This document shows positions 8,353-14,330 of a stretch of DNA of 36,431 nt, piece after piece. Below the pieces are notes generated by a model. The model saw only the letters and a list, made by a program, of their open reading frames with translations, was not told the DNA's origin and did no database searches. This stretch comes from JACRAO01 sp964490895 (GTDB lineage Bacteria; Bdellovibrionota; UBA1018). Position numbers and translations under genes: made by a program. Position 1 is the first letter of the stretch; every line of letters starts with the position of its first letter. The stretch covers positions 1-36,431 of the forward strand of contig CAZBEI010000020.1 in assembly GCA_964490895.1 (NCBI GenBank). The letters run 5' to 3'.

Positions 8353-8790
8353 CTATTCTGCTTCTAGCGAGAGTGCCTTGCAGCCCAAAAAACCTCCGCT
8401 TTCACCTACAGCTATTTCATTTTGATAGGCATGGCAACTTCTGTATCTCCATATCATGGGAGAAAAGGAGAGTTTGCAGTTTGAACTCAGTTCAAACGTT
8501 GCACATTCAACCATACCTCGCGAGGCATGCACAGCCATTTCGTTTTCAGCACAATACTTTCGAAAAAGGATTATAGAGTCCATATTCAAAGTGCATGCGC
8601 TGTCCATTTCGATGCGGCCACACTCAGGCATGCCCGCTTTTGAGCCAATCAGAACCTCATTGAACGCGGCATGGCAGCGGCTTTGTTTCCATCCAAGTGA
8701 CACTACGCGCATAGAAACCTCAGCAGCAAATAAATTTGAAAAATAGAGCACTCCAAAAACCAATACAAACAATAGGTTTGTTTTTTTCAT
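8353..8790 (-). CDS. Secreted protein of unknown function with three cysteine-containing repeats
   Basis: I recognise no family. The protein has 145 residues: a clear signal peptide (KKTNLLFVLVFGVLYFSNLFA, cut near residue 22) and a mature part made of about three tandem units of 37-40 residues. Each unit starts with Cys, then a conserved NE, a small/Gly-rich turn, a second Cys, and in units 1 and 2 a third Cys (CHAAFNEVLIGSKAGMPEC; CAENEMAVHASRGMVEC; CHAYQNEIAVGESGGFLGC). Eight cysteines suggest disulfides, so it is probably periplasmic or exported. AAGGGGG stands 7 nt before the ATG and a good promoter lies upstream. The third unit is truncated at the C-terminus. It is convergent with the VKOR-DsbA gene, 8 nt away, which could be its oxidant (inference). 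Confidence 0.75.
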   Translation of the reverse strand: MKKTNLLFVLVFGVLYFSNLFAAEVSMRVVSLGWKQSRCHAAFNEVLIGSKAGMPECGRIEMDSACTLNMDSIILFRKYCAENEMAVHASRGMVECATFELSSNCKLSFSPMIWRYRSCHAYQNEIAVGESGGFLGCKALSLEAE

Positions 8791-8819
8791 GATAGACCCC
8801 CTTGGTTAAATTCCATTTG

Positions 8820-8848
8820 AGTAAATAAAAAACAAAGGGATTTGTCAA
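8820..8848 (-). promoter_or_regulatory. Sigma-70-type promoter for the cysteine-repeat protein
   Basis: On the minus strand a perfect TTGACA (8848-8843) is separated by 17 nt from TTTACT (8825-8820). It is followed by a leader of about 20-25 nt and a strong Shine-Dalgarno. Spacing and sequence are good; no operator is obvious. Confidence 0.55.
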
Positions 8849-8925
8849 TACTTGATTTGCGGGTCGAAGCGAATGCGAGACACTTTTATTTTCTAGTGGG
8901 TTTATATCTTCAGCCTCACTGAGTG

Positions 8926-8931
8926 TATAAT
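8926..8931 (+). promoter_or_regulatory. TATAAT box 10 nt before the greB start
   Basis: A perfect TATAAT ends 10 nt before the ATG at 8942, so transcription would start near 8938 and the mRNA would be almost leaderless. No good -35 box is seen at 16-18 nt. The alternative ATG at 8930 lies inside this box, which argues for the 8942 start. Confidence 0.4.
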
Positions 8932-8941
8932 GAGATTGCAC

Positions 8942-9436
8942 ATGAGCACAGAAAAAAACTACATCACCCCCAAAGGTGCAGAAAAGCTAAAAAAAGAACT
9001 TCACCAACTTCTTATTTCTGATCGACCAGCGCTTGTACAAACGATCACTTGGGCGGCCTCCAATGGGGATCGTTCAGAAAATGCAGATTATATTTATGGA
9101 AAGCGACGTCTCAGAGAAATAGACCGTCGCATTCGTTTCTTGACTCAAAGACTGGATGCAGCTGTCATTGTGGATCCTGAAAAGCAATCCTCGGATCGGG
9201 TATTGTTTGGAGCAACTGTGACCATTTGTAACGAAGAAGGAGTTAAAAAAGTTTTTACAATCGTAGGCAAAGACGAAATTGATGCTGCGCGGGGTCAGGT
9301 GAGTTGGGCCTCTCCGATTGCAAGAGCCTTGCTCAACGCAAAGGTGGGAGATTTGGTGAGCTTGCATTCTCCGAAAGGTTCGGAGGAACTCGAAATCATT
9401 AAAATTGAATACGGTGCACAAACAGGCCCCGTCTGA
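8942..9436 (+). CDS. greB: Transcription elongation factor GreB/GreA
   Basis: A 164-residue GreA/GreB protein. These factors enter the secondary channel of RNA polymerase and stimulate cleavage of backtracked RNA. The N-terminal coiled coil contains the acidic tip and the GreB-type block NGDRSENADYIYGKRRLREID, with the two acidic residues (Asp/Glu) at the tip; YGKRR is closer to GreB than GreA. The C-terminal FKBP-like domain follows (VTICNEEGVKKVFTIVGKDE, then the SPIARALLNAKVGD motif, which is diagnostic). I prefer the ATG at 8942 over 8930. It stands alone, divergent from the cysteine-repeat gene and convergent with the S9 peptidase (13 nt). Confidence 0.93.
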   Translation: MSTEKNYITPKGAEKLKKELHQLLISDRPALVQTITWAASNGDRSENADYIYGKRRLREIDRRIRFLTQRLDAAVIVDPEKQSSDRVLFGATVTICNEEGVKKVFTIVGKDEIDAARGQVSWASPIARALLNAKVGDLVSLHSPKGSEELEIIKIEYGAQTGPV

Positions 9437-9449
9437 GCTCCTCAATCTT

Positions 9450-10607
9450 TTACAAGTTTTTCAGCAAAAAATCAGTCATTTTTGTATAGAGATGATAGCG
9501 GGTATAAGGTCCCTCATAAATCCCGTGCGTGCGGTTGGGGTAGTACATGACATCCACTTTTTTATTATTTGCAATGAGCTCATCTACAAAGCTGAGGCTA
9601 TTCTGAAAATGAACATTGTCATCTCCAGTCCCATGTATCACTAAAAGGGATCCAGAAAGTGTCGCAGCATGGGTCAGGAGGGATGCATTTTGATACCCTT
9701 GTGGGTTTTCTTTGGGGGTGCCCATGTAGCGTTCTGTATAAATACTGTCATAATACCTCCAGTCAGAAACAGGCGCGACTGAAATAGCGGCTTTGAATTC
9801 TTTATACTTGCAGGCAGAAAGTGCACTCAAGTAGCCTCCATAGCTCCAACCCCAAATTCCAATGCGTGTGGGGTCAACCCAAGGCTGCTGGGATAAGTAG
9901 CGAGCCGCTTCTGCCTGGTCTGTGCTTTCGAGTGCTCCAAGATTTTTATAGGTAGACGATTTAAAAACCTTGCCTCTACCCCCTGTTCCTCTGTTGTCCA
10001 CACAGACAACAACGTAACCTTGCTGTGATAGGTAGTGAAACCAGAAATCATTTTTAGTCCATCGATCTAAAACAGTTTGAGAGCCAGGTCCTCCGTAGGC
10101 ATACATTAAAACAGGATATTTTTGTGAAGGGTCAAAGTGGGCAGGCTTATTTCCATCTGGAGAAACTTGAACAAGGCTTTGAGTTTCGCTCGACGGAGTG
10201 AGAGATTTAAATTCTTTTTTAGTGAGGTCAAAGAGATAAATTTCTCCTCCTGTTTTAATGCCACGAGAAGGCAAAGTGCTTGTAAAAATGATTTTAGAGA
10301 GGTCATTTGTGATGCTGTACTCGTCAATCGAGTAGAGTTTTTCTGAATCAAACAGTTTAAGTTGTGATGCGGATACTAAAATAGCATTCGTATTTGTTTT
10401 TATGTCATGTTTCCATAAATCATAGGTCTGTGTTGTGGAATTTTCTTTTAAAAAAGTATAACCCCCACCAGAGGGCAAGAATTTTAAACCCAACGGGGTT
10501 TTGCTTTTAAACTCATGAGTTAGAAAGAGTTGTTCTAATGTAAATATTCTATCGCCTTGGGCAAAAGCTGTGTTCAAATAAAACAGAAACACTAAAAAAA
10601 ATTTCAT
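9450..10607 (-). CDS. S9 (DPP4-like) serine peptidase with internal deletion of most of the beta-propeller
   Basis: The catalytic half is a standard prolyl oligopeptidase/DPP4 hydrolase: GWSYGG with nucleophile Ser255, GTGDDNVH with the Asp, and NRTHGI with His361 (counted from the ATG at 10607). YGGPGSQ and SVDNRGTGGRG-type motifs are present. The signal peptide is KFFLVFLFYLNTAFA. The protein has only 385 residues; DPP4-type relatives have about 700-750. The N-terminal part matches the start of the DPPIV propeller up to QVSPDGN (about residue 153) and then jumps directly to KPAHFDPSQKYPVLMY, which begins the hydrolase domain. The frame stays open across the join (about 10146-10154). It would lack most propeller blades, so it may be active on wider substrates or misfolded. 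A TTG at 10631 adds eight residues and is less likely. Confidence 0.85.
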   Translation of the reverse strand: MKFFLVFLFYLNTAFAQGDRIFTLEQLFLTHEFKSKTPLGLKFLPSGGGYTFLKENSTTQTYDLWKHDIKTNTNAILVSASQLKLFDSEKLYSIDEYSITNDLSKIIFTSTLPSRGIKTGGEIYLFDLTKKEFKSLTPSSETQSLVQVSPDGNKPAHFDPSQKYPVLMYAYGGPGSQTVLDRWTKNDFWFHYLSQQGYVVVCVDNRGTGGRGKVFKSSTYKNLGALESTDQAEAARYLSQQPWVDPTRIGIWGWSYGGYLSALSACKYKEFKAAISVAPVSDWRYYDSIYTERYMGTPKENPQGYQNASLLTHAATLSGSLLVIHGTGDDNVHFQNSLSFVDELIANNKKVDVMYYPNRTHGIYEGPYTRYHLYTKMTDFLLKNL

Positions 10608-10686
10608 AACCCTCACACACAAATAGAACAAAAGAGCAAGATAGATATAACAGAGAGAAAATCAATTTCAAGAATAAATTAAAACA

Positions 10687-10723
10687 GCCCAGTCTGATCG
10701 CATTTTATTGAATCAGACTGGGC
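10687..10723. repeat. Perfect 12-bp inverted repeat (hairpin) between divergent genes
   Basis: GCCCAGTCTGAT (10687-10698) and ATCAGACTGGGC (10712-10723) pair perfectly around a 13-nt loop. On the minus strand it is followed by TGTTTT, so it could be a weak minus-strand terminator, but no minus-strand gene lies immediately upstream. It sits about 80 nt upstream of the S9 peptidase start. It may also be a binding site or an RNA element. Confidence 0.6.
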
Positions 10724-10783
10724 CATCTAAGCAAATTAATTTATGCTGGAGTCGAATCAATTAATACTGTAGCCGTACTCTAC

Positions 10784-10870
10784 TCTCAAATGGTGAACTG
10801 ATAAAAGAGGGGGGGGCGCTGGCCTTGGCCAGGAGTGGCTCACATCTTGCTTAATATAATCTCAAATGGT
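10784..10870 (+). promoter_or_regulatory. Upstream region of the coiled-coil gene: 11-bp direct repeats, G8 tract, -10 box
   Basis: The 11-mer TCTCAAATGGT occurs at 10784-10794 and again at 10860-10870. Between them are a run of eight G (10809-10816), a short inverted repeat CTGGCC-TT-GGCCAG and a TATAAT (10855-10860) that overlaps the second 11-mer. This is a plausible promoter with a repeated control site; the G run could slip. No good -35 box is seen. This entry and the hairpin at 10687 are all I find in 10608-10887. Confidence 0.4.
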
Positions 10871-10887
10871 ACTGGAGGTTGAGTCTT

Positions 10888-11379
10888 ATGTCACAGTCAC
10901 AAATCGATATTCTTGATCCTTTGCTTGCAGGGAATCCCAATGAAGCTGCGACCAAGGGAGTTGTTTTGCTTTTGAGGTCCGAGGTCAGGTCTGACTTTCA
11001 GTTGCTTGACCGGAAAATGGACCAGAGATTTATTGGGATGGATCATGAGTTATTAGAAATTAAAAAGTATGCAAAAAGCATAGCCGAGCAGGTGGGTAAA
11101 AATACGGTCGATATCGTTGATTTGCGTACCTCTATGAATAAGAGATTTGATCTTATTCATGAAGAAATCGGACATTTTAAAACTGAATTTTATGAGTTCA
11201 AACATGAGATGCTTGGCTTTAAGCAAGAGATGGGTGAGTTCAAAACTGAGATGCTTGGCTTTAAGCAAGAGATGAGTGAGTTCAAACATGAGACGACAGA
11301 AAGTTTAAAAAATATTTCTCAGCAAATAAAGTCACTCACCGAAATCGTTATGAAATTAGTTCCCCTTGATTGGAAATAG
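10888..11379 (+). CDS. Coiled-coil protein of unknown function with FKxE heptad repeats
   Basis: A 163-residue soluble protein without signal peptide or membrane segment. The N-terminal 30 residues are non-helical (SQSQIDILDPLLAGNPNEAA), then the protein is almost all predicted coiled coil. The C-terminal part has six consecutive heptads of the form xFKxExx (for example EFKHEML, GFKQEMG, EFKTEML, GFKQEMS). The start at 10888 is set by GGAGG 9 nt upstream; the TTG at 10879 lies just behind that box. Similar proteins are often labelled DUF or t-SNARE-like by coiled-coil similarity only. The gene is isolated; a small hairpin (TTGGAAA/TTTCCAA) spans the stop codon. Function unknown; a structural or scaffolding role is only a guess. 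Confidence 0.7.
   Translation: MSQSQIDILDPLLAGNPNEAATKGVVLLLRSEVRSDFQLLDRKMDQRFIGMDHELLEIKKYAKSIAEQVGKNTVDIVDLRTSMNKRFDLIHEEIGHFKTEFYEFKHEMLGFKQEMGEFKTEMLGFKQEMSEFKHETTESLKNISQQIKSLTEIVMKLVPLDWK
11194..11292 (+). repeat. 42-bp in-frame tandem repeat within the coiled-coil gene
   Basis: Unit 1 (11194-11235) and unit 2 (11236-11277) differ at only about three of 42 positions, and a partial third unit follows (11278-11292). Each unit encodes two heptads (14 residues). Copy-number change would keep the reading frame, so the coil length can vary without breaking the protein. Confidence 0.8.
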
Positions 11380-11566
11380 TTTTTCCAAACTCTGTTTGTG
11401 TTTTAAGGTCTCAGTGAAATCAAATTCCGAAGCAAGCTTGTGCAAGGTATTTAAGCAGATGGTGGAAAAAGTAAGACTTATTTGGTCGGTTTGCTGGGCG
11501 AAGTGAAGGGCGTTTGACAGGATTGTATGCAAACGATAGACCTCTTTGGCAAAGTTTGCTAAATGA

Positions 11567-12883
11567 ATGGGAATGCCACAATTTAAGAAAACAGTTTTTC
11601 GAAATGGCCTCACTTTGCTGACAGAAAGGCATACGGAATTTAAAAGCCTATCCATTGGGGTGTGGGTCAAGGCAGGGACTCGCCACGAACGCTCGCACGA
11701 GGCAGGTATTTCTCACTATTTAGAGCACATGCTTTTTAAGGGGACTGAAAACCGCACGGCGCTGCAGATTGCCAGGGAGGTCGACCAGGTGGGTGGAGAG
11801 TTTAATGCTTTTACCACTCGAGAATACACCTGTTTTCACATTACACTTCTCAGCCGAAATGTAGATTTAGCGATTGATATTTTAAGTGATATTTTACTCC
11901 ATTCTAAGTTTGATGCAGACGAGATGGAGCGCGAAAGAAAAGTCATTTTGCAAGAAATTGCGATGGTCGAAGAAGCTCCAGAAGAGCTTGTGCATGATTT
12001 ATTTTTCGAGCTTCTCTATGGACGACATGGTTTAGGTCGGCCTATTTTAGGCACCGAGACTTCGACTCGAAGGCTGACACGTGGAGAGCTGCTCCGTTAT
12101 TTTCGAAAACATTATCGCCCAGACCAAATCATTATTTCGCTTGCCGGAAATATCTCTCACGAAAAAATTCGAAAAAAATTGAAGCTTTTAGCTCGAAAAG
12201 AGTGGCCCGGTCGTCCTAAAAAGGGAGCGACCAAAAAACAGCTGGGCTTTGAACATGCCCCTCATCTTAAGAGTGGGACGTGGTGGATTAAAAGATCCAC
12301 AGAGCAAGTCCACTTGATCTGGGGAGTGGAGGGGCCCCGGTATTCGTCTAAAGATCGATTTGCTTCGTTTTTACTCAATGTTTTTTTAGGTGGCGGGATG
12401 AGCTCCTCTTTATTTCAGGAGATTCGAGAAAAAAATGGATTGGCCTATACCGTGTACTCGAACCTGTCTCCTTTTTATGACTCGGGTGTTTTTTCTATCT
12501 ATGCAGCTACAGGAATGAAGCAAGTTCCACTTTGTCTGACGCTCATAGAAGAATGTGTAGAGAAACTTAAAAAACAACTTCTGACGGAAGATGAGTTAAA
12601 AACAGTGAAAGACAACCTCAAGGGCACTATTTTATTAAATTCAGATGACGTAGAATCTCGTATGTCGAGTCTCGCTAAAAACGAAATTTTCTTTGGCAAG
12701 TATTTTTCAGTGGAAGATGTATGCACTTTGGTGGATCAGGTGAGTCCGCAAGACATCAGGAGAGTATCACGTAAAATCCTTAGCCAGGGCAGTCGCAGTG
12801 TTCTTGCGCTCGGGCCTAAGCCCTCACGCCCCGTGTATCTCAAGTTGAGGCCCGTGTTACCCCCCAAATACCATCGGTCATAG
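11567..12883 (+). CDS. M16-family zinc peptidase (pitrilysin / processing-peptidase type)
   Basis: A 438-residue peptidase with the inverted zinc motif HxxEH (His50, Glu53, His54 in ISHYLEHMLFKGT) and the distal ligand Glu130 (LQEIAMVEEAPEE), at the spacing typical of the bacterial and mitochondrial processing-peptidase beta group. The second half carries the inactive M16 domain with the GGGMSSSLFQEIREKNGLAY motif. No signal peptide is present, so it acts in the cytoplasm. Starts at 11567 and 11573 are both possible and neither has a strong Shine-Dalgarno. The stop is 2 nt before the rpoH start, so the two are likely co-transcribed, which suggests a role in protein quality control (inference). 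The 187 nt upstream hold no gene I can see. Confidence 0.93.
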   Translation: MGMPQFKKTVFRNGLTLLTERHTEFKSLSIGVWVKAGTRHERSHEAGISHYLEHMLFKGTENRTALQIAREVDQVGGEFNAFTTREYTCFHITLLSRNVDLAIDILSDILLHSKFDADEMERERKVILQEIAMVEEAPEELVHDLFFELLYGRHGLGRPILGTETSTRRLTRGELLRYFRKHYRPDQIIISLAGNISHEKIRKKLKLLARKEWPGRPKKGATKKQLGFEHAPHLKSGTWWIKRSTEQVHLIWGVEGPRYSSKDRFASFLLNVFLGGGMSSSLFQEIREKNGLAYTVYSNLSPFYDSGVFSIYAATGMKQVPLCLTLIEECVEKLKKQLLTEDELKTVKDNLKGTILLNSDDVESRMSSLAKNEIFFGKYFSVEDVCTLVDQVSPQDIRRVSRKILSQGSRSVLALGPKPSRPVYLKLRPVLPPKYHRS

Positions 12884-12885
12884 AA

Positions 12886-13773
12886 ATGCCATCGCTTAAA
12901 AAAAATAAAAAAAAGACAATCCGTACTGAAAATCTTGCGCTTTCCCCTAACCATCCTCTCAAACGCTATTTAGAAGAAATGAGTAAGTATCCTCTTTTAG
13001 AGCCGGAGGAGGAATTCCGACTGGCGTTAAGATTGAGAGAAAAAGGCGATCTAGACGCGGCTAAAAAACTGGTGACTGCAAACTTGAGATTAGTAGTTAA
13101 AATTGCCTTTGAGTACAACTCGATTTACTCAAACCTTTTAGACTTGATCCAGGAGGGCAATATCGGACTCATGAAAGCTGTTTCCAAATTCGATCCCACC
13201 AAAGGGGCTCGCCTGGGCTATTATGCGTCTTGGTGGATTCGGTCTTATATTTTAAAATATATTTTAGATAATTTTAGGCTGGTCAAGATTGGGACCACTC
13301 AGGCTCAAAAAAAGCTTTTCTACAACCTCCTGCGTGAAAAAAGCCGCTTAGAGGCGCAGGGACTTTTGACAGGGCCAAAACTTTTGGCAGAGAAGTTAGA
13401 TGTCAAAGAAAAAGAAATCGTGGAAATGAACCAACGCCTCTCTTCGGAGGGAGGGGAGGTATCTTTCGATGCTCCACTGGATTCTGGGGATGGCAAAACC
13501 TCTCACCTGAGCCATCTTGCAGACGAAAAAGCTTCTGCAGAGGAAATGCTTCTCCAAAATCAACTCCTCAAACTCCTCGAGGGCAAGCTCCCGGAGTTTC
13601 GAAAGCTATTAGCTCCCAAAGAATTGCATCTCTTTCAAGAACGGATCCTCTCAGAAAATCCCAAAACACTTCAGGAAATTGCAGACCAATATGGTTTGAC
13701 TCGCGAGAGAGCTCGTCAAATTGAATCCAAAGTCATTTCTAAGCTTAGAGAATTTCTAAAAGCTTACCTGTAA
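12886..13773 (+). CDS. rpoH: RNA polymerase sigma-32 factor (heat-shock sigma)
   Basis: A 295-residue group 3 sigma-70 family protein. Region 1.2 and 2.1 start at HPLKRYLEEMSKYPLLEPEEE, and region 2 contains DLIQEGNIGLMKAVSKFDP and YASWWIRSYI. The stretch AQKKLFYNLLREKSRL corresponds to the RpoH box between regions 2 and 3, which separates this family from other sigmas. Region 4 is ERILSENPKTLQEIADQYGL with the helix-turn-helix TRERARQIESKVISKLREFL. It directs polymerase to heat-shock promoters. The lysine-rich N-terminus (KKNKKKT) is unusual. It starts 2 nt after the M16 peptidase gene and has no promoter of its own that I can see. Confidence 0.9.
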   Translation: MPSLKKNKKKTIRTENLALSPNHPLKRYLEEMSKYPLLEPEEEFRLALRLREKGDLDAAKKLVTANLRLVVKIAFEYNSIYSNLLDLIQEGNIGLMKAVSKFDPTKGARLGYYASWWIRSYILKYILDNFRLVKIGTTQAQKKLFYNLLREKSRLEAQGLLTGPKLLAEKLDVKEKEIVEMNQRLSSEGGEVSFDAPLDSGDGKTSHLSHLADEKASAEEMLLQNQLLKLLEGKLPEFRKLLAPKELHLFQERILSENPKTLQEIADQYGLTRERARQIESKVISKLREFLKAYL

Positions 13774-13777
13774 AAAT

Positions 13778-13899
13778 TTTTCAGGAAAGAAAAATTTGCC
13801 TGCACCCGAAGGGTTTCTGGCAGGGAGGCCAGAAAAGGTTTTCAGGAAAGAAAAATCCGCCTGCACCCGAAGGGTTTCTGGCAAGGAGGCCAGAAAAGG
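13778..13899 (+). repeat. Two tandem copies of a 61-bp hairpin-forming unit
   Basis: Copy 1 (13778-13838) and copy 2 (13839-13899) differ at about three positions; the first bases of a third copy (TTTTCAG) follow. Each unit contains a hairpin with arms TTTCTGGC and GCCAGAAA (13814-13821 and 13828-13835 in copy 1) and a smaller ACCC-GAA-GGGT stem. It lies between rpoH and rpsO, so it may act as an rpoH transcript end or in the rpsO leader. There is no clear T-run after the stems, so simple terminators are not well supported. Confidence 0.85.
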
Positions 13900-13990
13900 T
13901 TTTTCAGACCAGAAAGGGCTTTACACCCCATCCCACTCCATGTTAGTCGCTAGAAGTTAAGTAAATAAAATTGAAGGCAGAGCTTTAAAC

Positions 13991-14263
13991 ATGAAAGTAG
14001 AAATAAAACAAAAAAAAGCAGAAATTATAAAAAAATTTTCTCGAAGCAGTTCTGACACCGGTTCGTCCGAAGTCCAAGTTGCTCTCTTGACGACTCATAT
14101 CAATGAGCTCAATGGCCATTTTAAAGGACACCCTAAGGATTTTCATTCTCGAACGGGACTATTGAAGATGGTGGGTCAAAGAAGACGGCTGTTAGCTTAT
14201 TTGAAGGATCGAGATCAAAAGCGATATAAAACGCTCATTGAGGCGTTAGAGCTCAGAAAATAA
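13991..14263 (+). CDS. rpsO: 30S ribosomal protein S15
   Basis: A 90-residue protein matching S15 over its whole length, with the signature block from HINELNGHFKGHPKDFHSRT to LLKMVGQRRRLLAYLKDRD. S15 binds 16S rRNA early in assembly of the small-subunit platform. The length is normal. It is followed by pnp, the classical rpsO-pnp order. The start has only a weak, distant AAGG as Shine-Dalgarno. In several bacteria S15 represses its own mRNA through the leader; the repeated hairpins upstream could be part of such control, but this is not shown. Confidence 0.97.
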   Translation: MKVEIKQKKAEIIKKFSRSSSDTGSSEVQVALLTTHINELNGHFKGHPKDFHSRTGLLKMVGQRRRLLAYLKDRDQKRYKTLIEALELRK

Positions 14264-14291
14264 TTCCTGGCTGTTTTTTAATCAAAACTAT

Positions 14292-14306
14292 AAGCCCGGA
14301 AGGCTT
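14292..14306 (+). promoter_or_regulatory. Small hairpin between rpsO and pnp
   Basis: AAGCC and GGCTT flank a CGGAA loop 24 nt before the pnp start. In other bacteria stem-loops in this gap control pnp mRNA through RNase III; the position is similar, but the stem is short (5 bp). Confidence 0.3.
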
Positions 14307-14330
14307 TGGAATAAAAAGAGGACCAAAAAA

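Noticed and set aside
11053..11289. Minus-strand frame with repeated FELTHLLLKAK units
   Set aside because: It is the antisense of the 42-bp repeat in the coiled-coil gene, so the repetition is not independent evidence for a gene.
13778..13899. CRISPR-like array
   Set aside because: Only two directly adjacent units without spacers; a tandem duplication, not a CRISPR.
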